A stretch of DNA of 64,000 bases, taken from the NCBI GenBank assembly GCA_000611775.1, contig KK106985.1:496001-560000 (forward strand), in the 5' to 3' direction. A program made the position numbers and the translations under genes. Under the pieces are notes generated by a model. That model saw only the letters and a program-made list of their open reading frames with translations, searched no databases and was not told where the DNA came from. This DNA comes from Umbilicaria muhlenbergii. Lineage: Eukaryota; Ascomycota; Lecanoromycetes; Umbilicariales; Umbilicariaceae. Below are positions 25,173-37,789 of the stretch, one piece after another (the first letter of the stretch is position 1; each line of letters begins with the position of its first letter).

Positions 25173-27744
25173 TCAACCGTCGAGGCGCTGGGCCTTCCGC
25201 CTCTGCTGTTCGCGTGCCATCTTCTTGAACAGTGGATTGTGCTTGCCCTTGAGTTCCTTGTTGCGACTCTTGTTGTACTCAATGTACGCCTACACGCCCC
25301 GTTAGCACCGAAACACCATCGAAGCATGGCTCACGTCGAAATGGGAAGCATACCATGTCTTGACCGCCGGCTAGTTCACTGAGCATGCCGGCCGTCCGCT
25401 TCACTCCCCTCTTCGCAACTCCACCCTTGCCGGTGGGCCTCCCGGAGCGTGCTCCAAACAGATCGTCGTCAATCTTCTCAACGTCTGCCGATGTCTCGTT
25501 TTGCAACATGACTTCTTGAAGCAATTCTCTCCGCTCGGCTGGAGACGCGTAGGCAAGCCCCGGGAGGTTCTCGATGCCTTGCAGATGTGTAATCACCTTG
25601 AACGCATACCCCTGATCGACTAGGAAGGCCTGTCTTTTGGAAGAGTAATACATTTCTTGCGTGTCCTTGGATACCAAGGAGTAGAAGAAGGCATTGAACC
25701 CCTCGTCATTCCGCCTCTTTGCTCGAAGGATACGACCAAGCCGTTGCGCCTCTTGACGGCGCGATCCGTAGTGGGAGGATATCTGGATGAGGCAAGTCGC
25801 TTCTGGCAGGTCAAGAGATGTGTCTCCAATCTTGGACAGGAAAATTGTGTTGACTTGCTCGTTATGCTGGAAGTTCTCCAGGATTCGTAAGCGCTCGTTT
25901 TGAGGCGTGCCACCATAGATGTACGCCTTGTTCAGCTTCAAGGCATAGCGTTCAAGAGCAAAAACATTGTCGGAGAATACGATGACTTTGTCCCCACGTT
26001 TTTCATGATAATCGATTAGAAACTGGCAGGCCTGAAACTTTCGGGGATTCATAATGTACAGTAGTGCCCTCTTCCGCGAGGACTCGCGCAGATACTCTTG
26101 GTAAAATTCCGTTGTCATGGGACACCACACTTCAGCACACTGCACCTTGGCAATGTGTCCTTGGTCCGCCAGCTCCATCCAGTTTGCCTCGTACAGCTTC
26201 GGACCAATAAGGAAGTTCAAGTCTGTAATTTTATCATCCTCCCGGAGGAGGGTGGCAGTAAGACCTAGCTTCGAATGCGTGGCGATTGAGTGAGTTACTT
26301 TCCGGAAGATGGAGGCAGGCACAACGTGGACCTCGTCAAGAATCATGAGACCCCATTCCCGCGACTGCATAAAATCCATCATCTTCTGGGCATCGTATGA
26401 ACGAGATCGTGTTTGGGTTACCATGGAATAGGTGGATACAATGATGCCTGTATTTCTCGAAAACTTTTCCTTGTGGTCCGACGTGAAAATGGCAATATCA
26501 TTAGGGCTAATGTTTGACCACTTCAAGAACTCGTTTCGCCACTGCACGACCGACATCGAGCTTGTACACAATATGACGATACCCTTCCGAATCGTGCAGG
26601 CAGCCGTAATTCCTACCAGCGTTTTCCCGGCGCCGCAGGGCAATACAATAATACCGCTTCTCGCTCTACCGTTACTGAACATTTTACTCAAGCTCTTCTC
26701 TTGATAGCTGCGAATAGTAGTGTTTGGTTTCAGATCGATATCTAAATTTGCATTGACCTGGTCGTTGTTGAAATCGTACTCCTCGAGGACTGGATACCCC
26801 AGTTGCAGGCACCGCTTCTGTACAGGCTCAACACCGCCTGCCGGGATTTCGATGGAATGAATGTGCTTATCGTCATCATCGTCGTCATCATCTTCCCTCA
26901 AGGTAAGAAATATATCATCGTCTTTAGCTACACCGTCCTTGTCTCCCGCCGCACCGCGGTCTTGCTCCTGTTGCTCCGGCTGTTGCTTAACACCGGCGGC
27001 GTCCCGTGTACCAGGTATTACCAGGCCACCGAGCTTTGGTGCTTTTTCTGTGATGATACCTTCACTACTTCCAACCCTTTGAGCTCCAATGACCTCATCT
27101 TGGACTAATTTTTGCAGCACTTTGTTGTCGGGGGTTTCGAGGAAATAGCGGTTGTGCTTCAAGACCAGCTTGACCTTGCCAAAAGCCTGCGTACACTCGA
27201 GTATAAAGTTCTTGATCTCTGCAGGCAGAGGTGTCTTGGATAGCCGGTCCAGGAAATTAATGATGTCTTGAGGGATGAGCCCTACCGATACAGCAGCGTA
27301 CAGACTGTGCACTGTTAGGGCATACTCATGGAGATAGGTTGGTCGAGACAAGGGTTCAGCTATTGTAGTCAGGAAGTCTTGCGCGTGCGCAGCAAGCGGA
27401 GAGAAACTCTCAAGAGTGATCCTTGCTTTCTTCGCATCGATCCATAGGGGTCGGTTCTCGTGATCGGGCTTGAGATTCAGGTATGAGAGATCACTGATCC
27501 CGTTGACCTTGATATCCCGATCCGATGGCCGATTTTGAGCCTTACTTCGGTTCTTCAATGACTCGGCGGAAAAGGTCTTGACGGCCTTGCTTAGATTCTC
27601 CGCCTCACTCTCACTGGCCTCTTCCCCTTCCTCGGAGTATTCATCACTACTCCCAATGCTCTGTGGTGTCGCTGTGCCTGAAGCTGGCCTTTTCGGAGGC
27701 CTTGCTCCACGCGCAGACGAAGAAGCCTGCCTCTTGGGGCCCAT
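25173..27744 (-). CDS. ssl2: TFIIH 3'-5' DNA helicase/translocase XPB (Ssl2/Rad25)
   Basis: Two exons (27744-25354, 25289-25173) give 835 aa, close to yeast Ssl2 (843). It is the TFIIH ATPase that opens promoters and nucleotide-excision-repair bubbles. An acidic N terminus is followed by the XPB N-terminal domain (about 80-220), a linker with a run of eight Asp near 285-292, Walker A GAGKT (371-375), the DEVH box (470-473), the XPB-specific RED motif (501-503), and helicase motif VI around QRLGRILR. The second exon adds a basic tail containing [16 protein letters not shown] 27744 is used because the frame upstream has no earlier ATG. This conserved gene probably marks the right limit of the metabolite cluster. 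Confidence 0.97.
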
Positions 27745-28605
27745 TGCCAGTCTCCGAGTATGCGCCAACAACAACTGGTGGCGACGTCCAGGCGGAGGAC
27801 GCAGCTTCACCAGTGGAGCTAAACAGCTTCCATCACGTTACCGCGATATCAAAAGGCGAGTAACGGTGACTTGGCTGAGCTGCTGATATCGCCTTCAGTG
27901 ATGGTGGTTGCGTTTGACGAAGAGTCATCGAGAGAAGCTGACGCAGGAGCGGATCAGGGAGTTTCTATTCTGACTACACACTAAGGTAAAGTACTGTTTA
28001 TAACCACCAGAATGCGGAGGACTCGCTTAGGACTTCTGAGGTGTCGAGAAGTCATTACAAATATATCTCACTGACCTTCAAAGGACTAACTCCTGTGGAT
28101 CTTTCGGACTACTTAGCCTATCTCAATGATATTTTATGGTCTTCTTCACTGTTTCTACTAATTGAGTAATGTTTTGAGCAGAGTGAGTGCTGATACCTGG
28201 TCGTCTAACCTAGCGAGCCCCAAATATGAGGTGTGGTAATCTTTAAGTATCTTACCGTAGCGTGTAGTCAGAATAGAAAGTCCCGCGGATCACCGTCGCT
28301 TAGCGTCCCGTCATAAGGTAGTTCCATTTACTGCCAAGAGCATCGAGCTTGGCTTACTTCGTTCGCATACGTACCTTCATCAGGTATTGCGCACCGAGCA
28401 GAATCCTTTACTAACTTATCGCCGCCTCATAAGGGCTCTTCAAGCGGAAACCTGATACTCAAATTACCCCTCACCATGAACACGGTAAGCGCGATATTGC
28501 CCATGGCCTTGTCACAAAGCTAATTCCAGCTAGATCCGATCAACATGGTATGTTTCCATGAAATACATGTGTGCTTTGCAAACTTCTGACATGCCCTTCG
28601 CGCAG
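27745..28605. other. Intergenic and unresolved 5' exon of the next gene
   Basis: No complete gene. ATGs at 28476 and 28558 are candidate starts for the small protein downstream, but neither joins to it through a well-formed intron. Confidence 0.4.
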
Positions 28606-28986
28606 GATTGGCTGGGGGTCTCTCATTATTGGTAGGCCTACCTGGACTTGATCCTGTCGTTGTAGCTGATGACTCTGTCCCCAGCCGGTGGTGGAGCATA
28701 CTACTTTGCCAAACGATCCGTCAACGCCGATCGAGCGGCACGCCATGAAGCTGACCTCAAACGACGGAGACTTACAGAGTCGCTCGAGTACAGTGCCAAG
28801 GCGCCACCACCCAAACCACATCAACACAAAAGCGCGGATCATGCGGGTAGTCTAAGTATGGAAGCAAGCAACGACCCAGCACCTACACGGCATGGTCGAG
28901 AGACTGAAAGCCAACAGGCTCAGGAGAAGAGCAAATACGAAGCCAGTCAGCCATTTCGGGCAAAGAAAGGGGATCGTTTTAGTTAG
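28606..28986 (+). CDS. Small membrane-anchored protein with GGGAYYFAKRS motif (DUF4748-like), 5' end unresolved
   Basis: Two exons can be supported: 28606-28631 coding IGWGSLII, and 28685-28986. Joined they read as a short hydrophobic segment followed by AGGGAYYFAKRSVNADRAARHEAD and a hydrophilic C-terminal tail. I recall this motif from a small fungal family of unknown function (DUF4748). The first exon must supply two bases of the codon before IGWG. A start at 28558 would do so but needs a 37-nt intron, and a start at 28476 needs a poor donor. The function is unknown. The hydrophobic N terminus suggests membrane anchoring (inference). Confidence 0.6.
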
Positions 28987-29194
28987 CACAAACAGTACAG
29001 GCGATATGTAGGAAAAGGACAAGAGCGGTGACGTAACGGAGTACCGGGCTTATAGCCATGGACACAGTCACGGTCACACACAACACAGGGCGAAACCAGA
29101 TCGGGTATGTTAATATGGACATGGGTGTATTTTAGGACAATATTTCTCTCCGAAGATTCACCCCGACGCGCCCGATCACCATTCCCTTTACGCT

Positions 29195-29574
29195 TCAAAG
29201 CAACTTGACTGTGCAATTCCGATTGAACCTCCACCCGTTGATGCCCTGGAAAACCCCATACGCCTTTCGCACCTCTGGAGAAAGGTGTCCGAGCCCGGAG
29301 CCTGCTTTATCGACCGCGACAATACCGTGAGGCTTTCTTGCTGCAGGTTGTGAGCGGCGGCAATGGGGACGCAGAGCAACAGAACCCACCTTCCAGTGTT
29401 CGGGTAACCGGCCTTGGCTTCACGATTGCTCTCAATGGCCGGTGGGATGAATGGCGCAATAGTCGCGGTGATAATCAGACCCATTCCGAGTGCGTTCCTC
29501 AACCGGCTGTTTGGCGGTGTTGCACGATGAGAGAATTGGCGCAACGAGTGGCTGAAGTTGTTTGTGAGAGCCAT
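29195..29574 (-). CDS. Small predicted mitochondrial/membrane protein, unknown function
   Basis: Two exons (29574-29390 and 29336-29195) give 108 aa. The N terminus is rich in Arg, Ser and His without acidic residues, like a mitochondrial presequence. A hydrophobic segment follows (GMGLIITATIAPFIPP), then a soluble part with KPHGIVAVDKAGSGLGHLSP. I do not recognise the family. The splice restores a smooth protein from two different frames and the length closes in frame, which is why I accept it. GTGGGT is the donor and CAAG the acceptor. Confidence 0.6.
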
Positions 29575-30741
29575 CGGACTTGGAAAACTGACGTCAACGT
29601 CAATGTGCAAGCTCGGGGTTCACTGTAGGATTCGATGTTCTAGGTACCTCTGGGTCGTCTAGTCTCCTTGCAGGGTCAGCGGTGGTCGGAGGTTCGGACT
29701 GGATGCTTTATGACAAGGCACCAAGACAGGAAACGTGGTATTGCTGCGTGAAGGGTGATTGGGAAAGAAAGCTGCAGCAAAAGTGCGTATTATGACAGGA
29801 TTCGCATATGGTGAATGTGTATGAGCTGGAGTGAAGACCTCGGTGACATTCTGAAGGGAGTGCGTGCACGGTTGTGTGAAGGGCGAGTGAAGAGCACGCG
29901 ATCAGATGATTCCGTTGTCACACCAGGCTGACCGGATGAATTCCGTCAAATGCTTGGCGCACGCGGAATGCCTCCTCACCCCTCGCTGCTGCTCATCGGA
30001 GCGCACCCGACGACGTCCAGTTAGAAGATGCTTAGATAGCACACTCGTACAGACACGGCCCTTCAGTACCTGTCGTATTGGCAAGATTGACGAGTGGCAT
30101 TAGCTAGCCCTCAAGCGAGAGATGCCTGATCACGAGCACTCCCTCTCCAGCTCCGGTCGAGTGCCCTGATTAGTGGACCTTGATGAAGGTACCTTGATGA
30201 AGGTACCTCGTACATTGCCCCACGTTTGTCGAGAAGGGCCGCAGCCTGCATGCCCGACACTTGGACACACCATCCTATATGGAAAGTGCAGCTGAGGGAG
30301 GTCATGATGCCCAACAGTCCACGGGAACAAACGAACTGCGTTTGACTTGTTACCTTTGTTCCAGGCACATGGCCTTGAATGTGAAGATGCCTTCCCCGCA
30401 TAAGAATTCACACTGCTCCATGACAAGGCGCAGGTTATTGGGGAATGCAGATGTCTGCCTTTGCAATTCTCGACCCCTCGAGAGGGCGGGGAAGTTCGAT
30501 AAGCTGGTGATACGGGGTCCGGATATGGTTTAGCTCACTTGTCGTTAACGCGCGGTGCGACCAACAGGGCTGAGGAGGCTGAGGAGATCTTCGAAGCTCC
30601 ATTCCCGTAGTACGTTGCTCGAATCGACAGCCACGACAGCTCACTCCGCCCCTTGTACTCGTCCAAGCCAGCTGTCAGCCTCCAGAATTACTCACTCTGT
30701 CGATTCCGCTCCCCCGATGACGCTATATCGAGACCGTTGCA
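29575..30741. other. Intergenic, 1.2 kb
   Basis: No gene recognised between the small minus-strand protein and the CID protein. A short duplication (ACCTTGATGAAGGT repeated) lies near 30180-30205. Confidence 0.5.
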
Positions 30742-32680
30742 ATGGCGTCTCATCATTTAGCGATCGCGAAGGCTTCCCTTGCCGCAGCGATGATGAGGCC
30801 GGATCCGACGCCAGTTGCCCGACATGATATCGCCCAGCTCCATACACTGCTCGAATCTGCCTTGGAACAGTGCTCGCCGGTCAATATACAGGTTTGAAGG
30901 CTGAATCTTGATGACACGATGAGTTGGCTAAAAGGACACATGAGGATAGCTTTGCAAAGCATGGCTTTTGAAGAGTATCATCCCCTCTGCCGCCAGAATC
31001 ACGGCAACCGGGAAGTACTTGGTCGCGCTCAGTGTATCAATCGCCAAGCCAACGGGGGCCCAAGATGTACTGCCTGAAAAGCGTCACCGGCCATCAGCTA
31101 GACGAAAGCAGCTACACATTCTGTACTTGTTGAACGATTTACTTCACCACACCAAGTATCATCTTGCGTCGTCCTCATCTTACTCCACCCTGACCGGTAC
31201 CATCCAATCCCATCTCGTCGATTTGGTGGGCTCTACGGCTGCTTTTGACTCCAAGGCGTTCCCAAAGCACCACAAAAGGATTGAAAAGCTGCTGGACATC
31301 TGGGAAGCGAACGGGTACTATCAACCATCGTATGTTCAGAAATTGCGCGAGACTGCCACCAATGCCGCAGACTTTGGTTATTCTGGCGCTGGAACGATGG
31401 GGCTTCAGCTGGGGGACACCGTCGGGGCCCAGCTTCACCCGTCCAAGGCCAACAAAGACGCACCCTATGTTATGCCTGCAAGCCATGGCGATCCCTCTGC
31501 ACCGTATTATGATCTTCCTGCCGGAAACATGATGCCTCACATCATACCGAACTCAACTACCCCTATAAACCCACAGCTGGTGAAGCCGTTGCAGTTCGTA
31601 GCGGGACCCGCCGATGAGGCTTTGGTTATAGCCGTGAAAGATTTTATGAAGGATGTGGAATTGTTGCTCGGAACTGAACAAGAGCATGATGGAGCCATTG
31701 CAATCGACATCGATCAACTAGGGCAGCCTATTCTTCATGACGAGATCTCTGGGGAAGCTATCGGAGGCGAAGGCTACTACGGATGGTCTAAGGCATTTTG
31801 CAAGAAGATGAAGCGAAGGGAAGAGGATAGGAATGTCGCTCCGAGGGGCAGATTACGTAGCGATAGTGTCGACAGAAGTACGAGTCCGAGGAAGCGGAGA
31901 AGATACAGCTATTCGAGCAGCAGCAGGAGCCAGAGCCGGAGCCGAGCTCGGTCGAGTCCGTCAAGAAGTGGGACTCCAGGAGACCGGAGCTGGCGCAGAA
32001 GTTCTGTGACGAGGTCTAGGAGAAGATCTTATATAAGATCCGGCAGTTTTCCAAGAGTTGGGTCACATTCCAGGCCGGCTGGACCTCGTAGTCGCCGCAG
32101 CCGCTCGCGCTCAAGGTCTGGATCAAGATCGAGGTCAAGGTCTTACTCGCCGCGACAATCTTCTTCTTCTAGCCAGCGCCAGAACGCGCATGCAAGTATA
32201 CCGCTACCGCCGCCGCCTCCGTCTTTGGCACAAGGACCTCCTCCCCCCCTACCCCTTCCTTTTCCCAGCCCCTATACACAAGGCTTCCCCCTTGGCCCCG
32301 GAGGCATACCAATTCCACCTCCGCCTCCACCCAACTATACGGGTCCATGGCCACCTCCACCGCCACCTCTACCCCGAAGTGCCGATGCTTTGTCACAAGG
32401 TCACCCTTTCTCCGCATTTGCGGCCTTGGTGCCACCGCCCCCGCCACCTACTGGACCTCGAACATATCACCATCCTGGTCCACCGGCGGTGTCTGCTATA
32501 CCCCCAGGTTACCAGCATCAAGGTCCCCATGTTGCAACGAACTGGGCAAAGCCGACGCAGCAGCACTCTTCGGTCAGTGGGGAATATGTGTACAATACCA
32601 GTCCGAACGCGCAGGCCCCGTACAAAAACGGTCATGCTCAAGGCCACAGAGGAAGGGGGGGAAGGGGAGGCTGGAGATGA
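30742..32680 (+). CDS. CID-domain, SR-rich RNA-processing protein (CHERP-like)
   Basis: Two exons (30742-30891, 30950-32680) give 626 aa. An RNA polymerase II CTD-interacting domain (CID/RPR) spans about residues 20-165, with the core LHILYLLNDLLHHTKYH. A middle section carries acidic and aromatic patches. Residues about 290-395 form a dense RS/SR region, followed by proline-rich runs (PPPPPP blocks) and a C-terminal Arg/Gly tail. Proteins with this order are linked to pre-mRNA splicing or 3'-end processing and bind the polymerase CTD (family knowledge). No SURP or G-patch is evident, so the CHERP comparison is loose. The first exon adds the start of the CID. Confidence 0.85.
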
Positions 32681-35600
32681 TGGGAAAGGGATCGACCGGG
32701 CTTGTAGTGTAGCATATGGATTTGCAGCGTAGAGGCCTAGGCCCAGCAGTCTGCTCTAGTGCAGCATGTTTCCAGGCAACGGCATCAAAGCAGCTGGATC
32801 ATGCGATGGTGCACAACTTTACCCCGAGCACATAGTAGCACGTTGGAGTTGAGCGGAACAAGCGGAGACACGCTCCCAGAGCATCTCTTGCCATGCATTT
32901 AGGCAGTGTTGCGCATGACGCGTTCCGCCTTGTCCGAAACCCGTGGCCAACCCGCGCCACCGGCTTACCCTTCCCCCCTTATCTCGCTCTCTCGTTGCAT
33001 TTCACCACAGGCACCCAACCCTGATCCCGGCCGTGCTCCAGCTCCGGGCCAGTATGCTCGAAGACATAGGAAGACTTTGCCGGCGAAGCCCAGAGGGGAC
33101 GATCTCGCGAGTGATCCGAATGACAGTGATGTTGGATCACGGGTTCAGCGCTTGCCCCTGCCGTAGACACGATAAGGTCAAGGTCATTCATTGTGCGGCA
33201 CGCTACCTCCGGGCACACTCTAGCTCGGCAAGATAACAGCACTATCTCGCGAGGGGGGACAGCGTTCGTGTTGTCGTCGACATGATGATCACCCTGCAAT
33301 GATACATGATACTGCCCTACGCCAAAAGTGCCAGCATCAAGCACCGAGTACGGTAGAAGACGGCGGCGCAAGCTGGCTTTCAGCTCCCCCTTCTCCACCT
33401 TTGGTGCCGGATAGGGTGGCGTTCAGTGTAACGGTCCAAGATGCACCATTCGACACCTTCGACGTCGTGGTGGCAGCCATGCCGGTGGTACCTTGCAATT
33501 GCTTGATGACGGTAACGGGGTGATGAGCAGCGACTTGTCTGATGACATAGCCGCCATCTCGAGTGTGCTGCAAACTCAGGTGGTATCAACAGCATCTCCG
33601 GGCCAGTAGGTACCCGAGCTTACCCCTCCACTTCCGCGGGGTGAGAAATGCTTTTCGGTCGTCTTTTATCTTTGCACCACTGCAGCCGAAGCTACCTCGA
33701 GGCTACCCAACGGCGCTGCTTGGGCGCGGGCGCTGCTCGGGCGCATGGCGCGGCCACGTAGGATAAAGCGTCGGCATGGCTGGCTAGCTTGGCCCACCGG
33801 CCGGCCAACGATGCGCTTGCTGGCTCCCCCGAGAGTCAGGAGGCCAAGTTACTATTGCCAACAAGGCAAGCCCGTCGGGCCTTTCCATTTGCCTTCGTCC
33901 TTGGCTCTGCTCGCTCCTCGCTGGGCAGGTCGGAGGGGGGGCCAATTGGGCAATTCCTGTGCTTGTGCTTGTGCTTGTGCATCAACCTTCCTGTTCCCAC
34001 CTCCCGTACCTTATCAACATACAGTTACTGAGTTACCACGGCAGGGTTCCCAAGCTAGGATTACCTTATAGGCCAAACCTGGAACTGAAATAGGGTTGTG
34101 TCACGCTGCTAACATGGTAAGCTGGGGGGACCACATTCTTCACATGTACTGTAATTTACCATGTCAAAACGGATTGACGGAGTCACACATGTCATGTTCG
34201 GAAATGGATCAGCAGTATTTCATTTTAGTCAGCAAGATCTGCTTGAAGACATGAGCGCTCTTCAAATCACCTCAGCATCAGCCACCGATGTGCGTGTGTA
34301 ATTTGCATACAAGAGAATCATGCCCATGTGAGAACTTTGTCTGAATCGACTGATTCTGTTAAGTATCAAACGTGTGGTTTTGAGCTTTGTGGCAATGTGC
34401 CTCTAGTGAAGCCTACCGGCATCTTTCAGATACGTGACATAATACGACATGAAAGTGAAATCTGTAGGTATTTCATATTCAAATATATTACACCTTAAAG
34501 TATGCTGACATGATGTAGAGATGTGCATAGTCTTGTAGGACCCATGATAAACTTTGTTTTACAGAAGAGCCTTTGACATGAAATCATTGAGATGATTGTC
34601 ATTGCAGTTACATACGCTGTGAAAGCATCAATGTGGCACTCTATGTAGGTTCAGCGGTTGGCTCTTAAGGCACCTTGGGTACTTCAAACTTCAACATCGT
34701 ACGATCCAAGAGGCTGAGTACCTTACCCCACGTAATCTTATTGTACTTTTCCCTTCATATCCCTTTCTTAGCAACGCCAGTCCGAGTCATTTTTGTGCCT
34801 GGTCTGCGCTGCTGTTCCTCGCTTTGCCTTTTCCCATCTTCATCTGCCATTGACTCCTCCGATGCTCCGACTCGCCGTCGTCGTGCTGTGACAGGTACAA
34901 CTACCTCTACGACTACCTCTACGAGTACCTCTACGGTTCACATCCAAAAGCGTAAGTGCGGGGAGAGCACTTAAGCTTTGCCCGGCGCATGGGCCTCTCT
35001 TCCCATCCCCCCACTTATCTGACTAGGCTTGTCAGGGAATGCCACTGCCAATACCACTGCCAATGCCCCCCCGCGCTTCCTCCCTCTCCCTCTGCACTCC
35101 CTCCTCGTAGCATCCTTCTGATTCGACTCTGGATGGCCACCCCCAGTTCCTTCGCGCCATTCCATCCGTCCAACCTCCCCACCTCCCCCCACCCCCACGT
35201 GAGAATCTCCCTGCGACGCCTCCCACCCGTAGATACCTGGTACCCCACCCCCATTCCCCATCCCCCATCCCCCCAAAGGCTCAAGGTACCTGCTCACGAC
35301 TCACGGGGCCCTCTACCCCACGCTGCAGATTGACCTGCATGAACATCTGCGTAACCAAGGTAAGTGGTCCGGACCGAGTGAGGCATGCAGCCCTCCCCCC
35401 ATGATTTCCTCTCCGGGCACGGACGGCACTCGTCCTTCCATCGTGGCTGACAGCAGACTCATCAGTCGGATTTCATGATTGGTGTCTGCCCGCGGTGCAG
35501 CACTGCGTCTCTGGAGCCGATCCCCGAGCCAGCCTGCTCGCCTTGCCTGCCAAAGGCTTAGACTTGAGAACCACTCGCCTTCACGCACAAGTAGTCGCTG

Positions 35601-35944
35601 CCTATAAAGGATCCCGTCTCGTTGCCGCCGCTGTGGTGCCTGGGACCGCTTGGTCGTGCCATCGCTAGGGCAAAGGATTTGGATCACGCATATGAAGCCG
35701 TTGGGAATGAAACACGCAAACCTAACCTTCTACCGTCCTCCGGCCAATTACTCTCTCAACGCCGAATCAGCATCAACGCTGGCTTCGCGCTGAGACACCT
35801 TCGCCTTCATCATCATCATCCACTCTTGTCGACTCAACACCTTTTCAACCTTGAACAACGTTCACACCTACGCCTCTGTTTCTGCTGCTGCGCTGTTGCA
35901 CTCTCCCCGTCAAGTGCTTATATTTGAGCCCCGCTTTACTCGCG
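32681..35944. other. Intergenic, 3.3 kb, with low-complexity tracts
   Basis: The longest gene-free stretch of the euchromatic part. It holds a CTTGTG hexamer run near 33960-33980, a more AT-rich patch at 34.1-34.65 kb, 12-bp ACTACCTCTACG repeats near 34900-34936 and C-rich tracts at 35065-35280. Open frames over the C-rich tracts on both strands are composition artefacts. The right end is the leader of the next gene. Confidence 0.5.
34900..34936. repeat. 12-bp tandem repeat (ACTACCTCTACG)
   Basis: Three tandem units with one base change in the third. Confidence 0.75.
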
Positions 35945-37559
35945 ATGGAGCAGTCAATGACTTTGATGACGGCAAAGATCCACTTCATCGTAAGTTCTTG
36001 CGTCATGTGTTCATTGGCAACACCGCGATTGGGGGGGAGGGGCCGCTTTTCCTGTGAGCAGCGAGAGCAAGTTCGAATTTTGCTGATGTCGACCTCTCGC
36101 TCCAGGAAGGTGAAGTCAGCTTGATCCACATCCCTCTTGCTGAGTATTTCCACTATGTGCAACCAATCCTGCAGCTGTTGTTCCCAGCCGCGGAAGGGAC
36201 AAACGAAGGGAAAGCGGCCAATGGCATGAATGTGGACCACGCTGCTCAAGGCCAGCAGCTGCATGGGTCTTGGGCAAACCAGCATCCATTTCTGAATGTC
36301 TCCGTCAACCCAATCGAGTGCTCTGTGGTCTGCTCCAAAGCTTTGGCCCAGAAGCTTTTTGCCCCGGTTATTTCGAGCGTGAACCGCAACTGCGAACCAC
36401 CATGGGGCTGTGCTAGTATCTCGGAGGATTTTGTAGTCATCCAGGTCGACGGCGAAGGCTTGGAGGCAGGTCAGCGTGTCCTTGAATTGACCACTCCGTT
36501 GGCCATGGCAAAAATGTAAGTGTCAGGCGCACCATCAAGATAGGTGGCAGTTCAAATAAACGGAGGGCCCCCAACATCTCAACGGCGAAGAAGGTTTCGA
36601 GCTGCGCAAATGCTGTTAGAGGTCACTGGGCCTTTCCACCTGCAGTCAAGGTTTACTTAATGAGAAGGTGCCTTTTCGTTGTCGACTTGCTGCTGAAGAT
36701 CCCCCAGGTTTCTCAATTTGAGACTGCCACTTGTTTTGATGGCACGCCTGGTGTTCATGAAAGCCTTGCTCTAGATTTGCTCATCTCCGGCTAATTTCAC
36801 TCTCCTAGCTCCGTCTTTTTCATCACGACGTACTTCTCCGATTATATTCTTGTTCCTGCCAAGTCTCGTGCTCAAGTCATCCAGGCCTTGGAAGAATGTG
36901 GATTCGCTTTCGAGGAAAGCGCAGAAGCCTATGTCAACCCGGCGGCTCACCACCGAAACAGATCCTCCAACTCATCTTTTGACCATCTTCATCCACCGTC
37001 TACACCGCCGCCAAGATCAGTCCATGAACTGCAAACTCGAGTCCTTGACCTTCTCAAGCGCCGAAACATTGGTCCTCGAGTCGATAAAAATATTCGCCTG
37101 ATTCAATGCGCAGGACGAAGAGACAACCCGAACAACAGCAAGTCAGATGAGTTGGAGCTGCAAGCTGGACTGGTCAAATGTCTCGTGCATAAGCCCCGCT
37201 TCCTCAGTCTCACCTTGACCGACAGCGAGCCGGCCTCCATCCTCCTTGAATCACGCTTAGTCTCGAACTTCGGTTCTGGTAACGTCTTGCTCGGCAGCAA
37301 GGAAGATTACTTGATCCCCATCACTTTGGACCTGGAACCCCTTCCATTTGAAGCGACTGGGATCATTTGTGGCGTTGCGGGAAGACTTGTGGGAGAGTCC
37401 GAACGGGATCTCATGGGTGCCATTGATATGAGATACCTAAGCACAGCAAGGGCGGGGACGGTGATGGTCGACGAGAAGGACCTGGACAGGACATTGGAAG
37501 CGCTACAACTTGAGGACAACGGCATGGAGATAAATAGCCAGTCTGCAGGGGGTAAATGA
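35945..37559 (+). CDS. CASTOR/GATS-like ACT-domain protein
   Basis: Three exons (35945-35989, 36106-36515, 36809-37559) give 401 aa. Paired ACT-type segments are visible: EGEVSLIHIPLAEYF near the N terminus, then FFITTYFSDYILVP. The C-terminal half contains VHKPRFLSLTLTD, EDYLIPITLDLEPL and GIICGVAGRLVGESE. The layout matches mammalian CASTOR (GATS-like) proteins, which sense arginine for TORC1. Fungal members are largely uncharacterised, so an amino-acid-sensing role is inference. The insert between the two halves is rich in Ser, His and Pro. Intron 2 is 293 nt. The first exon (15 codons) fits the CASTOR N terminus. Confidence 0.8.
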
Positions 37560-37789
37560 AGATCGGGACAAGCATGACGTTCCAGCGGCCTGCTTCAAGT
37601 CTGATCTCTCTTTTCTCTCGTTCTTTTTTCGCTTTTCTCACTTCTCCACAAAAGTGGACTTTGAGTGGCCATCACATATATCGGACTGTCAGATATCAAT
37701 ATCATTTAGAAATCATCACAGTCCCATCCGCGCATATTGCAGGTTCCACAAACTAAGGAGCACGGTTTCTTTGATCGCACCCACTGCCG

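Noticed and set aside
35065-35280. Overlapping open frames on both strands of a C-rich tract
   Set aside because: The frames are open because the tract lacks A/T, giving Gly/Arg or Pro-rich nonsense.
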